Numbered from the stretch's first letter, positions 49,811-62,747 are shown. The stretch: 64,000 bases of DNA from Rhodamnia argentea (GCF_020921035.1 NC_063150.1:34891826-34955825), one strand, 5' to 3'. The notes: generated from the sequence alone by a model not told the origin. Made by a program: numbers and translations.

Positions 49811-51030
49811 ATCTTTCCTAGACTTTCAAATAGGAGTAACGGTAATACATTTGCAAAAATTTTAATGCCCAATAATTCTCTTCATTCAATAAGATAAAAA
49901 AAGAATGGATAAAAAAAGATAAAAAAAAAAATACAGTATGTAGAAGTCACGCATCCAAGTCAATATTATTTTGACAAAAAAAATTCGTTATTATTATTAT
50001 TTCCATTTTCATTGTTTTCTCTCTATCTTTTTTTTGGCCTTTTGAAGGAAGAGAAAAAAAAGGAGAGAGAGAACTACAAGCCAAGGCAACAGAAGAAAAC
50101 AAAACCTGGGTTGTTTCGTAGTCCACCGAGCCGCACGTACGAGGCGACAAGAGCGAAGGAAGAGGACGAGACACGTGGCTCGGCGCCCACACGTGGCGCT
50201 TTGCTCAGCATGCAAAGTTCGGTGGGGCCCAGGGAATCAAGGCCGAAGAAGGTGCTGGAAAACCCCGAATGTTGACCGACGTGGGACTTGCCCTGGCGCG
50301 GGAATTCGTGCTCCGTCCGTCGTGTCGTGTCGTTGGGACCGGACTGTAATTGAAAAATTTGAAACTTTTGTGGCTTCCTTGTAACTCGCAAAAAATTCAA
50401 TTTTTTTTTTTATTGTCCCGTGATAGAAAACAACAACGATCGAAAGCGGTTTGTATTTCCAAGAATTTAATGCACAAAATTCAGTTTCCTCCACATTGAT
50501 GCAAAGCTAGCTATTCAAATTGGGGATTAACAACACTAATTTAACACTCTCCACTTCCCCTTTCTCTATTCATTACTCTCTAAACTGGCTTATCCTGAAA
50601 TATTACAAAAAAAGAATTTCGATCGATCGCATTTAGAAAAAATTTGTAATATTTTATGTAGCATCTTTCTCGTGTTCTTGTGTCGGGTAGTTAGAAATCA
50701 AGACATTTCTAGTTGAATCCGTTTGATCAGAATAGCCCATGTACCGTTCTAGTAAATACTTCTAAGATCTTTGTTTGACTTATATACATTGGTTGATTTT
50801 GTGTTTGTCCAAATGAATTGTTCACTTCGGTTGTGTGGCATTTCTCGATTAGCTAACTCTATCGAGTTTCATGATTTTATCCTTTAACGTACATGCATGA
50901 ATTTTCCCCAATAGGTCATCCATCTCGGTAATGCACTAGTCCGAGCCTGTTGAACTGTAAAGTTCTAAAGCAAAGCTTGTCATTGTGCCAAGAGGCATAT
51001 TTGTGACTTAATTTGAGTTTTTACACACAC

Positions 51031-51049
51031 AAACATATCTCAATCACAC
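51031..51049. repeat. Target-site duplication, left, of SINE 2
   Basis: AAACATATCTCAATCACAC, repeated at 51244-51262. The first As may belong to the A-tail of the right copy. Confidence 0.88.
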
Positions 51050-51243
51050 CCACCCATGGATGGCTCAGTTAGTTAGGGTGCACTTGGGATTGTGTGGTTA
51101 CGCGCACTGGTTTCGGGTTCGATTCTCCAGTTGAGTACCTGTGATTTAAGTGGGGGCCATGGCGGTGGGTTACTATGCTAGTCTATCCCTCGAATAGTCG
51201 AGATGCGCACAAACCGATCCGGACACCTTGATTATAAAAAAAA
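51050..51243 (+). mobile_element. SINE 2 (tRNA-derived retroposon)
   Basis: Body of about 194 bases with a tRNA-like head: A box region GATGGCTCAGTTAGTTAGGG and B box GGGTTCGATTC. This is followed by a tRNA-unrelated part (TTAAGTGGGGGCCATGG, ACCTTGATTATAAAA) ending in an A-tail. It is flanked by a 16-19 bp target-site duplication. Related to SINE 1 by the shared TTAAGTGGGGGCC and GATTATAAAAA elements. Non-coding. Confidence 0.85.
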
Positions 51244-51262
51244 AAACATATCTCAATCACAC
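51244..51262. repeat. Target-site duplication, right, of SINE 2
   Basis: AAACATATCTCAATCACAC, directly following the A-tail. Confidence 0.88.
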
Positions 51263-51944
51263 TATCCCTTTATTCGATGTGCAATTCGATTCATTCTTGC
51301 CCCATTCATCATCCTAAAACTCTCTTAGAAGCCGCTCCTTATTCGAGTCTATTGGGTTCGGTGATTACTCTCGGTCCTCGTCGGATCGGGTTGTCACATG
51401 TTGGACGGTTGATTAATCGGCCCACTTGATAAACCGGCCAAGGGTCACGTGGCCAATTATTGTTAGACGACGAGTCGATGTGACGTGAGGGACTGATCCA
51501 AAACCTTCCGTAACATTCGTGGGACACCTCAATCATCATTGTTTCCGCCGAAATGAACCGTCCACTTTCGTTTCATCAAAAATAATGGAAGCGGCACTAA
51601 GCAAAGTGTTGTCCCACGACGACGGGATGAAATAAGATACCCTAGAACTCTTAGCTACTCGTTTAAAACATATCCCCTCCAAAAAAAAAAAAAACAAAAA
51701 AAGGTCCAAGATGGTAAGCGAGCCGATGCTCTTTCCCTGTTTTGGTTTCGTCTCTTTCTGGAATACAAAGATTTGATTGGGCGTGACGGAGCGGCGAAGA
51801 CAAACTCTAACACATCCACCAGGACAAGATCCCATCGCCTTCCCATCATCGTTATCGTTTGATGAAATACATGGGACCCCAAAAAGTGAAAGGCAACCTT
51901 GTCCATTCACTCACGATTGATCAAATTAATCATACATCGGCTTT

Positions 51945-52140
51945 GAAAAAAAATTATCAAAAAAGTTTCAAACTTCTTATATATTCACCAATTCAATTCT
52001 AAATAACCTTTTTATGTTTCGTCGATTCAGTCTTATTGACTGAAAATTGTTGACGTGAATACTAACCGTCTTTCTATTGTGTTCTTCAGCGGCCGGGCGA
52101 GGCCAGGGTTGCTTTGATGAGAGATTCATTAGACAATAGT
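51945..52140. repeat. Foldback family A, left-arm remnant
   Basis: CACCAATTCAATTCTAAAT, GATTCAGTCTTATTGACTG and AAATTGTTGACGTGAATAC follow the order of the family A left arm and stop in a GC-rich core start (GGCCGGGCGAGGCC). Confidence 0.45.
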
Positions 52141-52384
52141 CAATTTTTTTTTGTGTGAGGTTAAAACCCTACTACAAGTAAAAAGCTTTGCAGAACACCA
52201 TATGACTCGTACGAAAGTTGAAAGCGGGTCTACCCAGAATCCATCAATGGCATTTGTTGATTGGACGAGACTGAGAGGCGATGGGAGGGAGGAGGTCATG
52301 AAAAAAATTGAGGGGAAAGAGACTGCGACTAGAAAGTGAAGAGTGAAGAGAATGTCAGGATCATGTGATCTCCCCAGAGGGCTC

Positions 52385-52387
<3 letters not shown>

Positions 52388-52425
<38 letters not shown>
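52388..52425. repeat. (GA)n microsatellite
   Basis: About 18 GA units, uninterrupted. Confidence 0.9.
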
Positions 52426-52426
<1 letters not shown>

Positions 52427-52624
52427 CAGTCCTATCAATCAAGCTATCGCCCACCACGAAATTGATTTGTGGTGCTGTGTTTAGCAACCCGCATGAGTGG
52501 CCATCCTCCGCGGAAAAGAACCGTCGGGGACCACGGTGGTTCGTGCTCATCAGACCCCACCCACCCTGCAAGCAAATTGCAGATTGGCCTTCACCACCTG
52601 ATTGAAAAAACATGACAGTAGCTG

Positions 52625-52990
52625 GACCTGTCAAGATTAGTCATAAACTCATCTTTTAATTCTTATATGATATGTCAAGTTGTTATATAAATTAGTTATA
52701 TTCAATAAATGGATTTATAACTTATTTAGACCAAAACAACATTAATGAGTATCTCTTTATTCTCTTTCGTCCTCACTTAATCTCATGCTCACTCATTCCG
52801 TACTATTACCTCATTTCTAGATTGGATTAATATGAAAGCGTTTCGGGAATATGAGTCGGGTCGAGTATGAATTACTAGACTTACATTGCAATAAATATAT
52901 CATAAATTGATTGAACGTGTCTATTTAAGTCGGATCCATTTACGATATAGCCCAAACTCGACCACCAATCTAACGAGTCTAGCAACAGCT
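52625..52990 (+). repeat. Dispersed repeat family B, copy 4
   Basis: GTCAAGTTGTTATATAAATTA, ATTCAATAAATGGATTTATA and GTCGGGTCGAGTATGAAT parallel copy 1 at 23085-23455. Non-coding. Confidence 0.55.
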
Positions 52991-53757
52991 ATCGGGGTTT
53001 TGTCTGAATCATTGAATTCAAAAAAGGCGTGGGATTGATCGGACCACATTCAACTTCACGTAACGATAACGATTAACGGTGTCAAGCTCAAAATGCGATT
53101 GATTGAATTCCCACGAGTACTTTTTCCTTTTCTTTTCTCTTCCTTTTCCACTTTCACATGCTCCTTTTCACGACCATTTTGAATTGGAACCGCAGGCCTA
53201 GGGAATTCGAGGCGGTCCCCGGAGGTCCGATGTCGCCAGGAGGGGACCCCCACCTTGTGGAAAAGACTGAAGAGGTTTGTGTAGAAGGCGCAAGGCAGGA
53301 CCAACATCATGTGGAAATGCAGTGCAAATCTTGTTACGGTCTTTTTTTTTTTCACATGCTAACTTTTTCATCTATGATTCGATGTGTCTAGGTCTTTCTT
53401 TTCACCCACATGCCCCCAAAATTGTGGATGGCTTTTTGGGTTTCCTTTTTTCCTTAAACCAATTATGTGATTGAGAGAATCGTTTTTCTTCTTCGATAAA
53501 ATTTTTAAGGGAAGAACGTTTTAGAATATATGTCTAACATTAACTCTACGAGAATGATAAAATTTTATTGTTTGTCGGTTTAATGTAAAGTTAATTCTAT
53601 TAGGTACAACACATTATGCCGTGGAAAGAAAAAAAGGACCATAGATATTCACCAATTATATGGGGCAAATTGATTTTATGGCGTGAAATAAAATTTATAG
53701 CTAAATAGGCTGAAGGTATGCAAAATAATCTATGATGAATAGACAAAAATCGGGAGA

Positions 53758-54452
53758 ATTATAAAAGAAGTCATAAATCTATTGCAATTGTGTAAATTTA
53801 GTTCTAAACTTTTTACTTTTGACAATTGAAACCCTAAACCTTTTGCATTTGTTTTAATTCAGTACATTTGGCCAATTTTAATCGAAACTTGACGACATGG
53901 ACCCCGCTCGTCCCGCATGGCACGGTGGGCTGATGTGAATATTTTTAATAGAATTTTTTATTTGTTTATTTTCTTTCTCTCTCTCTTTTTCTTTTTTTCC
54001 TTCCCTTCTTCTTCTAGCTGGTCTTTGGATTTCGGTGATCGGCTAGAGGTGAGGGCGCAACTTGCCCTCACAAGATTTGGCGAGGTGGAGGCTCACCCTC
54101 GTCGGCCACTAGCGAGGCCGACCTTGCCGGCCCTCATCTCTAGCTGGTCATCGAGGTCCGGCGACTAACTAGAGGAAGAAGGAAAGGAAAAAAAAAGAAG
54201 AAATAGAAATAAAATAAAAAGGGAAAAACAAAGAAAAATTAAAAAATATAAAACATTATTAAAAATTGTCCATTTTCGCGCTGATCGCATTACGTATGAC
54301 GATCGACATCTACGTCGCCGATTTTCGGAACAAAATCGATTTGATAGACTAAATTGACACAAATGCGAAAGATTCATGACTTAAGTGGCCAAAACAAATA
54401 GGAATGAATTAGCACAATTGTAATGTGTTATAACTTTTTTGGTAATTTTCCC
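53758..54452. mobile_element. Foldback family A, copy 3
   Basis: Left arm: AAGTCATAAATCTATTGCAA, TTGGCCAATTTTAATCG. Right arm, inverted: CGCCGATTTTCGGAACAAAA, CACAATTGTAATGTGTTATA. The GC-rich core holds GGTGAGGGCGCAACTTGCCC and GGCGAGGTGGAGG. The ends are set off by AATTAT/TTTTCCCCC flanks. Confidence 0.7.
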
Positions 54453-56399
54453 CCAAATCTATGGAATTTAAGTTTCAAGCACTATATAGAATGCATTGTG
54501 TGATAGAAAATGTACAAATAATTAGCATCAAGAATCAATACTATAATAGAGAGCATAAAATTACCCTGATTCAATCTAACACAAAATGCATTAAAATTAA
54601 AGAATTTGGAACTAACTTTCTTTAATGAAAGACTGATAATTGCTTCAAAATGAAAAGTAATAATGTCAAATTGAAAAGAAAAATAATACATACATGATAA
54701 GTTCAGTTTTACTGAAATAAGACGCATGCGATCTTCGGTAGGACAACCAATCTACAATGTTAGATCATCTACTACATGTTACATATTGCACGATGTTTTC
54801 TTCAATTAGTTAAGTTATATGGTTAGTGTTATTGTCATAACTCTACATAATTTGAATATAAAAAAAAGTATAACAGGACTTTTTGTAAACATAAGTTCAA
54901 CAAATTCTGAGATATAAAAATGCATGCGAAGCATGTCCAAATGCACTAGTTATACCAAAAGTGACTTTTTGGTCATGTTGTTATGCAACCAAAAATAAAT
55001 CCTAATTATTACTTAGAAGATAGTTGTAAGTAGGGATCGAATCCACAGAGAAATTAAAACGAATTCCAAGATTAGGTTGAAAAATATGATAAATTTCCAT
55101 TTTCTAAGGAATAAATATACACTTTTCAGGCATAAATATGGACCGATCACTTTTCTCATTCAATACTTTAGAATTTCATGAATGAAATCTTTTCTTTTCC
55201 AAATGAAACTTTAAACATTTTTTTCCAAAAAAAAAAAAATGAAAGTTTTGAGCAAAATCTTCTGTCAATAAAAATTAGTAAAAGTGATCTGTGAGAATGA
55301 GAAAAATAATTTAAAGAAATTAAGAGTTTTTTTTATACATTCACATCTTTAAAGATATTACATTAATATCTAAAATAACAAATAGTAAAATTGAATCTAT
55401 AAGATTGAGAAAATAATTATATCTACGGTTTCACGTAAAATTGACTCCATTATGCGTGACATATGATGTGACATATCTACAGAAAAAATCTACCCATATA
55501 TCTATGGAATAAGTGTGTGTGTATATATGTAAACTCAAGTGTGTGTACTTACATGTTCGTTATATATTTATATATATATAAATATGTAATCGTATAGAAA
55601 ATTCAAGTATTTGTGTGTGTATACATAAATTCATGTGTTTATTTACAGTTTCATTATTGTCATGTCATAAATCTAAAATTACAAATTCTATAAATAAGTT
55701 CAATGTGCAAAAATAGAGAAGCAGTATTAGCCATCATAATTATGCTTCAATAATGAATAAGCAAAACCATGGAAGGACTTACAAGCCGGATAGAAATGGG
55801 CTGCATTGCACTTCCTTTTGGGCCAATCACAAGTTTTGTGATCCTACTGTAGGTCTTGACATAACGAATTTGGCCCGATCGTTTCTCATGCAATTTGTTT
55901 ATTTTCTCACGCGGGAGATTAGAAATCTATAGACTTTCACGATTCAACCTCACTAAATTATGAAATTGACCGATACGAATCACGGGTTTCTTGCGTGACA
56001 AAGTCTGAAGACTCCAAATGCAACGACGTTTGCGAGAAGATAATTGTATGGCAATTGAAGGAAGAGAGCATTCACTTCGTTGGGGGAGGCGGTGCTCGAG
56101 ACCGGCATATTATCGTACAAGATCGATCATCCCTTGATCATATATAATCTTAGCTTGTGGGTTAGTCTGTTCTTCACTCTGATCCGTTTGATTCGACCAA
56201 ATGCTCAACCAGATCACTCGAGACCCTATAAATCGAGTTAATCATGAGCATTGATATCACTTGTCGGGGATGTAAAGCACGATACCTCGTCCTTGGAAAG
56301 TTGATAGAAGGAAACTCAAATTTGACATCATTAACATGGGAGATAGGACTTTGTTCTTAGTATGAGTGTGGGCAAGCATTTTTATTGCAAAGTACAAAA

Positions 56400-58090
56400 A
56401 CAATGATCAATTATGGTTCTGTGTATTTTGCGGAAAACATTTCTCGGGAAAACATTTGTCTCATTTTCCGGTGTCTAGTTTCATTAGAAAAATGAGTGAA
56501 TGAAAAATGTTTTCCTAGTCAAGGGAAAATTTATGCTTAAATTTAGGAAAATAATATCCTCTTTGAAAAGTCAAAAATTAGCTTTCAAAATATGATTAGA
56601 CATCGGCTCTTGGATCAGAAATTCTGTGTTTGAGCATGAGAAGCCCAATGCTTGTTCCCGAGCCCTTGGCAATAGACTTGGGTCTAGAGGGTGGGCCCGG
56701 GTCCCAGGATCTATAGAGGCCAAGCCCGGATCCAAAGAGGTTGGGCCCGTAACCCCGGTGCTTGGGCCCGGTCCACATAATTGGGCTCGAGACACCAATG
56801 TTTGTGGCCGAGCTTAGGACTTCGGTATCCTTGCCCGATTCTCTAGCGCCCATGCCGGGATCCACAAAGGTTGTGCTCAAGATCTCGGAGCTAGTTCTTG
56901 GTTCCTTGACGCCGGAGACCGCGTCTATCGAGACCGCGCTTGTGTCCATCGGGGTAGAACAAGTCCCTAGGCCCTTGGCAATAGACTCGGGTTTAGAGGC
57001 TTGGATTGAGTCCCTAGGGTCTATAGAGGCCAAGCCCGAGTCCAAAGAGGTCCTCGGTGCCCAAATCCATTGTTATCGGGCTCGAGTCCTTGGTACACAT
57101 GCTTGGGTCCATCAAGGTTAGGCTTGGGACCTCGGTACCCATGTTCGGGTCCATTAAAGCCGAGCCTAGGACCCCGGTGCTGGTGCTTGAGTACACAACG
57201 CTAGGTGAGGGTCCGTCGAGGCCGGACTATGACCTCGACAATCGAGCCCGGTCGCCCAATACCAAGGCACGGGGGCCAAGGTCTCGAGTATAGGCCTTGC
57301 AGTCTCGGGTTTAGCCTTGATGGACCCGAGCACTAGCACCGAGTTCTTAGGTCTTGGCCTCAATAATGCCCAACTCGAGCTCAAGTGATCTAGGTATGGG
57401 CACTGGGGTCTCGAGTTTGGGTGCTAGAGATCCAGCCTTGATGGACCGGGACCGGGGCCCGGGCTTTGGGGACACATAAACATGCAATGGGGTCCTAAAC
57501 CTAGCCTCAATGGACCCGCACTCGAGTGTCAAGGACTCGGGCTCGAGCACCGGGGACTCAAGCATAGTTACCAAGCTTCTAGGCTCAAGCGTCGGGCTTG
57601 TGCATCGGGGGCTAGCCCTTTGTGAACTCAAGCCTAGCCTTGACTCGAGCTCGGTCCGAGGATACAGGCATGGGCACTAAGGCCTCGGGCTCAGCCTTTG
57701 TGGATCCGGCCGGGGCTCTAGGAAGCCGGGCACGGGCATCGGGTTCTTAAGCCTAGCTCGTGTGGACCCGAGATCGATTCCCGTGCTCGTGCTCGGGACT
57801 TAGGTGCCCATGCTCGGGTCCCTAAAACCTAAGTCGGGATCCATCGATGCCGGACTTGGGAACCTAGTGCCCGTCCCGAGTTGCCCGACAACCCATGTGC
57901 AATTCACCGACGCTCGAATAATGGATGTCTATTTTAGACCTTGTTAAATGATGAACAAATTTTTCAGTTTATTTTTAGGTTTTAGCTAAACACCAAAAAA
58001 TATTATCACCTTGGAAACTAACTTCCTAAAAAATATTTTCTAGAAATGTCACATTTTCAGAGAAACAAACGGAGCCTACATATTTCATCA
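56400..58090. mobile_element. Foldback element carrying a GC-rich minisatellite
   Basis: The left flank (GCGGAAAACATTTCTCGGG, CATTTTCCGGTGTCTAGTTT) is the inverted relative of the right flank (GTTTTAGCTAAACACCAAAA, ATATTTTCTAGAAATGTCAC, GAGAAACAAACGGAGCC). These arms enclose the tandem array at 56620-57910. The arrangement suggests one transposon whose interior has been replaced by, or expanded into, a minisatellite. Borders and target-site duplication were not resolved. Confidence 0.5.
56620..57910. repeat. Degenerate minisatellite, ~43-bp unit, ~310-bp higher-order period
   Basis: A GC-rich unit around CTTGGGTCCATCAAGG and GGGACCTCGGTACCCATG repeats with about 43 bases spacing (for example 57101 and 57144) and heavy divergence. 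Superimposed is a longer duplication: GCCCTTGGCAATAGAC at 56662 and 56971, and CTATAGAGGCCAAGCCCG at 56711 and 57021, an offset of 309-310 bases. Open frames on both strands (for example 56596-57045 minus) arise from the lack of AT-rich stops and are not taken as genes. Confidence 0.7.
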
Positions 58091-58482
58091 AGATGGTTGG
58101 TTATTGCTCCTTTAAGCAGCGTGTTTTCCTTTCTGTAAGTTTTCTCTATTGCAACACAAGAAATAGTGTTTAGTAAAGAATTGATCCGATTCTAACTTTG
58201 TTCACTCTGTCTAAATAAAGAAAAAATTCCAAAATATTAATTTATTTACCATTGAATCTCATGTTTCACATTCTATATATCCATCCTATCCTACATGACC
58301 TTCTAGAGCGAGTGTAAGTTATGTTCGCGCTACCTATTCCGGCTACAGAGAACAAGCCATTCTACGGTTGTTCCAAGTAATTCCGTCTTATGGTTCTTCA
58401 TTATGGCTTTGGCCTAGAGCCTTGAGCATCTTGCCAAGACATGACGTCGGAGTAACCCATTTTTTTTTTCAAAGTGAAATTG
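58091..58482. other. Spacer before copia element
   Basis: AT-rich DNA; nothing recognisable. Confidence 0.5.
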
Positions 58483-58487
58483 CCAAG
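58483..58487. repeat. Target-site duplication (CCAAG), left, copia element
   Basis: CCAAG immediately before the TG of the left LTR; the same five bases follow the CA of the right LTR at 62978-62982. Confidence 0.85.
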
Positions 58488-58704
58488 TGAAAGAATATGA
58501 AAGTGAATTTGATCTCGCACACTATTAGTGTGGCGATTTGTACTATATTTATAACATGTACAAATTATTTTACAAAAGGTGAGAATACACAATATCGGTA
58601 TAGATCATGGAAGATTTGCTCTATCAACGAAATCATCGCAAATCATGGAATGTTGGCTCTATTAACGAAATCAACACAAATCATGAAGGATTTGTTTTAT
58701 TACA
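58488..58704 (-). repeat. 3' LTR of copia element
   Basis: 217 bases starting TGAAAGAATATGAAAGTG and ending TTGTTTTATTACA; matches the right LTR with many substitutions (roughly 80-85% by eye). TG...CA ends. Confidence 0.85.
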
Positions 58705-58713
58705 CTCCCTTAA
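58705..58713 (-). other. Polypurine tract of copia element
   Basis: Minus strand TTAAGGGAG immediately upstream of the 3' LTR; primes plus-strand synthesis in LTR elements. Confidence 0.6.
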
Positions 58714-58719
58714 GCGAAA

Positions 58720-61700
58720 CGATGGCGTTGTCACTTGAGCTTGTCGCGCATAGTAAGAAACCTGGATATTGATAGAGGCTTTGTCATGACATCAGCCTTT
58801 GGCACTTGTGTAGGAATGAAGCAAACTTCCAACTGCTTCTTACCGATTAAATCATGAACAAAATGATAGTTAGTTTCCACATGCTTGGTTTGTGCATGGA
58901 AGATGGGGTTTGCGGCCAGATATATTGCCCCTACATTATAAAAAATAACAAGTGGTGACCGATGAAAAGTGTATTGAAGATCTCGAAAGAGTTGTAATAG
59001 CCATTACAATTCGGAGGCTGCATTAGCTACCCGTTTGTATTTTGATTCGATCTTGGATTAAGCAACAATTGGTTACTTTTTAGAACTCTAGGAAACCAAG
59101 TCGGGACCAAAATGAATAAAATAGCCACCTGTAGATTTTCGATCATCGGGATAGCTAACCCGGTTAGCATCGCAAAACGCAATGAGGGTCGGTTGGTGCA
59201 TAGTCTACAAGGTTATCCCATAATGAATAGTAGCTTTGAGATATTGCAAAATTCATTTGACACCAATGATCCACAGTTGGACAATGCATGAATTGGCACA
59301 CTTTTTCGACAACAAAGGATAGATTTGGCCTAGTAAGAGTGAGATATTGCGGTGCCCCAACCGTACTACGATATGTAGAGTTGTTAGAGAGTGGTTCACC
59401 ATTTTGCTTCGATAACTTAGAAGCCGAGGGAGCCATAGGCCATGAGCAAGATTTTTCCATTGGCCATGCCTGTACGAGTGAGAAGAGCATTAGCATACTT
59501 GGATTGAGTAAGGGACAGCCCAAGAGAGGATTTATGGGCTTTGATGCCAAGAAAGTAGGATAGATTTCCCAAATCATTGATTGCAAACTTAGTACCAAGT
59601 TGAGTGATTAATTCAGTGATGGAGGAAGTACGGCTCCCAATAATGATGATGTCGTCAACATTGATGAGAAGAACTAGAATATGATCAAATCTACGTTGAA
59701 TGAATAATAAAGAGTCGGTAGTGGAGGCCACAAATCCGATAGATAATAAATATGAACTTAGTCGAGAAAACATGGCTCTTGGAGCTTGTTTTAGCCCACA
59801 TAGAACTTTTCAAAGACGATATATACATGGCTAGGATAACGTAAATCAACAAATCCTTGGAGTTGCTTCATGTAAACTTTTTCTTTAATGGTGCCATGAA
59901 GAAATGTAATCTTGATGTCTAATTGGCGTAGAGACCGGTTTGTGTAACGGCTAAGGAGAGAACAACTCGAATTGTTGTCGGTTTGATAACTGGATTGGAA
60001 GTTTTACCATAGTCCAAGCCAGACTGTTGAGTAAAGCCCTTCACAACGAGCCGTGCTTTGTATCTATCAATTGAGACATCAGCCTTGGTTTTAAGGCAAT
60101 AAATTCACTTGCGGTTGACTACATTCATCGAAGGGTGATGAGGAACTAGTTCGCAAGTGCCATTTGAATGAGAGCATTAAATTCACTGGCCATAGCTTAT
60201 TGCCGATTAAGGTCTTCGTTTGCAACGGAAAAATAAGTGGGTTCACTTGATGTCGGGCTTGAGTGGAAACAATACCATGGTGGGTGCTTAGTGGTGAGAA
60301 AAACCTTTAGTTTACGGATGCTATTTTTTAGATGAGTGACCATTGGATGGGTAGAAGTTGATGGTTGAGGCTTGGAATATGGTAAGTGCGGAGTTTCTGG
60401 AGAGGAGGATCCACAAGGAAGTGTGGGAGTAGATGATGGTCGAAGTCGAGATGAGGAGTTGCCCATGATATTGGATGGACTTAATGGAATTGATATAGTA
60501 GTGGATACCCCTTGAAGCTATGAGGGCTTAATAGAGGAATAATAAATGCAAACAAGGTTACTTGACGATGGTGATGACGATTGACCGGATTGTAATTTAG
60601 CAAATGGGAACAAGTGCTCCCGGAAACCACCTACGATGGAGACAACGATATCCACGGTGATGGGGAGAATAGCCAATGAAGATACATTGCATTGTTCTAT
60701 CATCAAGTTTATGGCGAGTATAAGGGCGCAACTAAGGGTAGCAGGCACATCCAAAAATATGCAACTATAGATAATCGCATTTCTGGCCAAATAATTTCTC
60801 ATAAGGAGATAATCCACCCAACACCATTGTAGGCATGCGGTTAATTAGAAAGATTGTGGTGGAGCATCAATCTAATATAGACGAGGAAACGAAGCTCGAG
60901 TAAGCAATGTAATGTCGGTTTCCAAAACATGATAGTGTTTGTGCTCCGACCATTTTGTTCGTCCATGTGCGGGAATGGGAGATGGTGCAAGATGCCATGA
61001 AGATGAAGATAAGGATCAAATTTCTTATACTCACCCCCTCTAACAGTTTGAAGGGTCTTGATCTTACAGTTAAAATATTTTTCCACTTGGGATTTAAATT
61101 GCACAAAAGTAGAGAGAGCATCATATTTCACAGTAAGTGAAAAAAGCCATGTGTATCCATTGTAGGCATTAACAAAAAAGACGTAATAACGAAAATCATT
61201 CATCGAAATAATGGGAGAAGTCCCCCATAGATCAGAATAAAGTAATTCCAAAGGATCATTACAAGTGGTAACTAATCTAGTAAAGGGAAGACGATGCGAC
61301 TTGCCCAAGCGACATGATTCACAAAAACTAGATGATGATGAAGTAGATATCAACATGCCATGCTTTGAAATAATTGAAGAAGTATGCGAGAAATCGGATG
61401 ACCCAAGCTCTCACGCTAATTAGAAGTAGAAACTCGTTCACCGATGAAGCGAGGATGAAGTGGCAGTTAATTATTTAACTAAAGGGGTACCTTGATAATG
61501 GTACAAGCATTATTAAGACGATAGAGTCCATTCTTACTTTGGCCTTTGAGCATGAGGTTCCCCAAGGAGTGATCCTTGATACACTAGAAAGTAGGATGAA
61601 ATTTAAATACCACATCTTTATCCTTAGTAAATTGAGAAATAGATAGTAGATTCTTCTTGACGGATGAAACATGATAAACATTCCGTATATTAAAAGAACT

Positions 61701-62697
61701 GGTAGGAGAATGTAAGATGAACGAACCGATATGTGATATTTGCAAACCTAGCCCATTTGCAATACGGATTTGATCGGTGCCAGAATAGTCATTCCGAATG
61801 TTCAAATTTGCTATGTTAGCCATAAGATGATGAGTGGCACCAAAGTCTAGGTATCGGTATGGGTCAAATGACTCACTGGTTAAAGAGGCATACATTGTAG
61901 ATGGAGAGCCAGTATTGGCTTTATAGCCAAGATTAAATCGCTGGTAGCCTTGGAGAGCTGAGTGATCCGCACGATCACATACCCCATAGATGAATCGAGA
62001 ATGAGAATAAGTTCCATCATAAAAATTACGACCACGGCCTCGTTCGGCTCCTTGTCCTTGGCTACGACCTCGACCATTAGAGGGAGTATTCCGAGCATCG
62101 GATGATTTGACTACAACATTCACAATCAGAGAAGACTTTGTTGGAGATTCAATGGTGCGGCTTTGAAGTCCTAATTGTAAGGTCTAGGAAGTCATCAATA
62201 GGTGGTGGATCAAGACGAGATGTAACCGAGGTAACTAATGCATCATACTTCGAACCCAAGCCACCGAGGATGCTGAGAACTAATTGAGAATCAGAGATGG
62301 GATGAGCAATCGTAGAAAGATGACCATGAGAAGTCTCAAGACCGATAATGAGTGAGAAAACTGATTCAATAAGAGTAGAGAGGATGCAGCAGAGGATGAA
62401 TTGATCTTGATAATGCCATGAAGTATAATCCGGGTTGACGGTATCAGCACTATCAATAGTAGTGATAGTAGGTGCCGGACAAGGACATGAGTCATCAACA
62501 AAACGAAGATAACCATAAAGACGAAATAAAGGAAGAACTTGTGCTCGCCACGGAAGGTAGTTGTTGCGATCTAGCTTGATTTGGAGAACATGGAATATAT
62601 TGTCGAGAGCAAAGGATGGTTGGAAAGGGGCCAACAAGGATGGAGAGCCAGCAGCGGTGATAGCGATAATGGTGTTGGAGGATGCTGAAGAAGACAT
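58720..62697 (-). pseudogene. Decayed gag-pol of copia element
   Basis: Gag starts MSSSASSNTI at 62697, with WRAQVLPLFRLYGYLRFVDD typical of copia Gag, and is interrupted at 62149. A zinc-knuckle remnant (YGVCDRADHSALQGYQRF, ~61991-61940) has lost its outer cysteines. The protease site reads LDFGATHH (~61850) where D-S/T-G-A is usual. Integrase: a decayed zinc-binding segment (LGHP, then CESCRLGKSHRLPF), LYSDLWG, FVNAYNGYTW with N for the expected D, and LQTVRGGEY with V for the expected D. Reverse transcriptase: LLINVDDIIIIG (~59670) with N for Y of YVDD. RNase H end: HAQTKHVETNYHFVHDL near 58870. Several frame changes separate the parts, so no enzyme can be made. Confidence 0.85.
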
Positions 62698-62735
62698 TGT
62701 AAAGAAGAAGAGAAATAAGACGAAAAAATTGAGAA

Positions 62736-62747
62736 GCTCTGATACCA
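62736..62747 (-). other. Primer-binding site (initiator tRNA-Met)
   Basis: Minus strand TGGTATCAGAGC directly after the 5' LTR, the standard plant copia site complementary to the 3' end of initiator tRNA-Met. Confidence 0.92.

Larger units (their letters stand above)
45167..51030. other. Gene-free repeat-rich stretch upstream of MIPS
   Basis: Beyond the MIPS promoter: a possible LTR-like segment (45650-46330), foldback family A core (46320-46870), AT-rich DNA, a plastid-tRNA-like fragment (48311-48420), a foldback element (48560-49256) and a family C repeat (49425-49810). No coding region is supported. Confidence 0.5.
51263..56399. other. Gene-free repeat-rich stretch
   Basis: Contains a family A left-arm remnant (51945-52140), a (GA)n run, family B copy 4 and foldback family A copy 3. 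54480-56400 is AT-rich with no recognisable feature. No coding region is supported. Confidence 0.5.

Noticed and set aside
56596..57045. 149-codon minus-strand ORF with repeating SIDPG-like words
   Set aside because: It is translated minisatellite; similar open frames occur on the other strand and in other frames.
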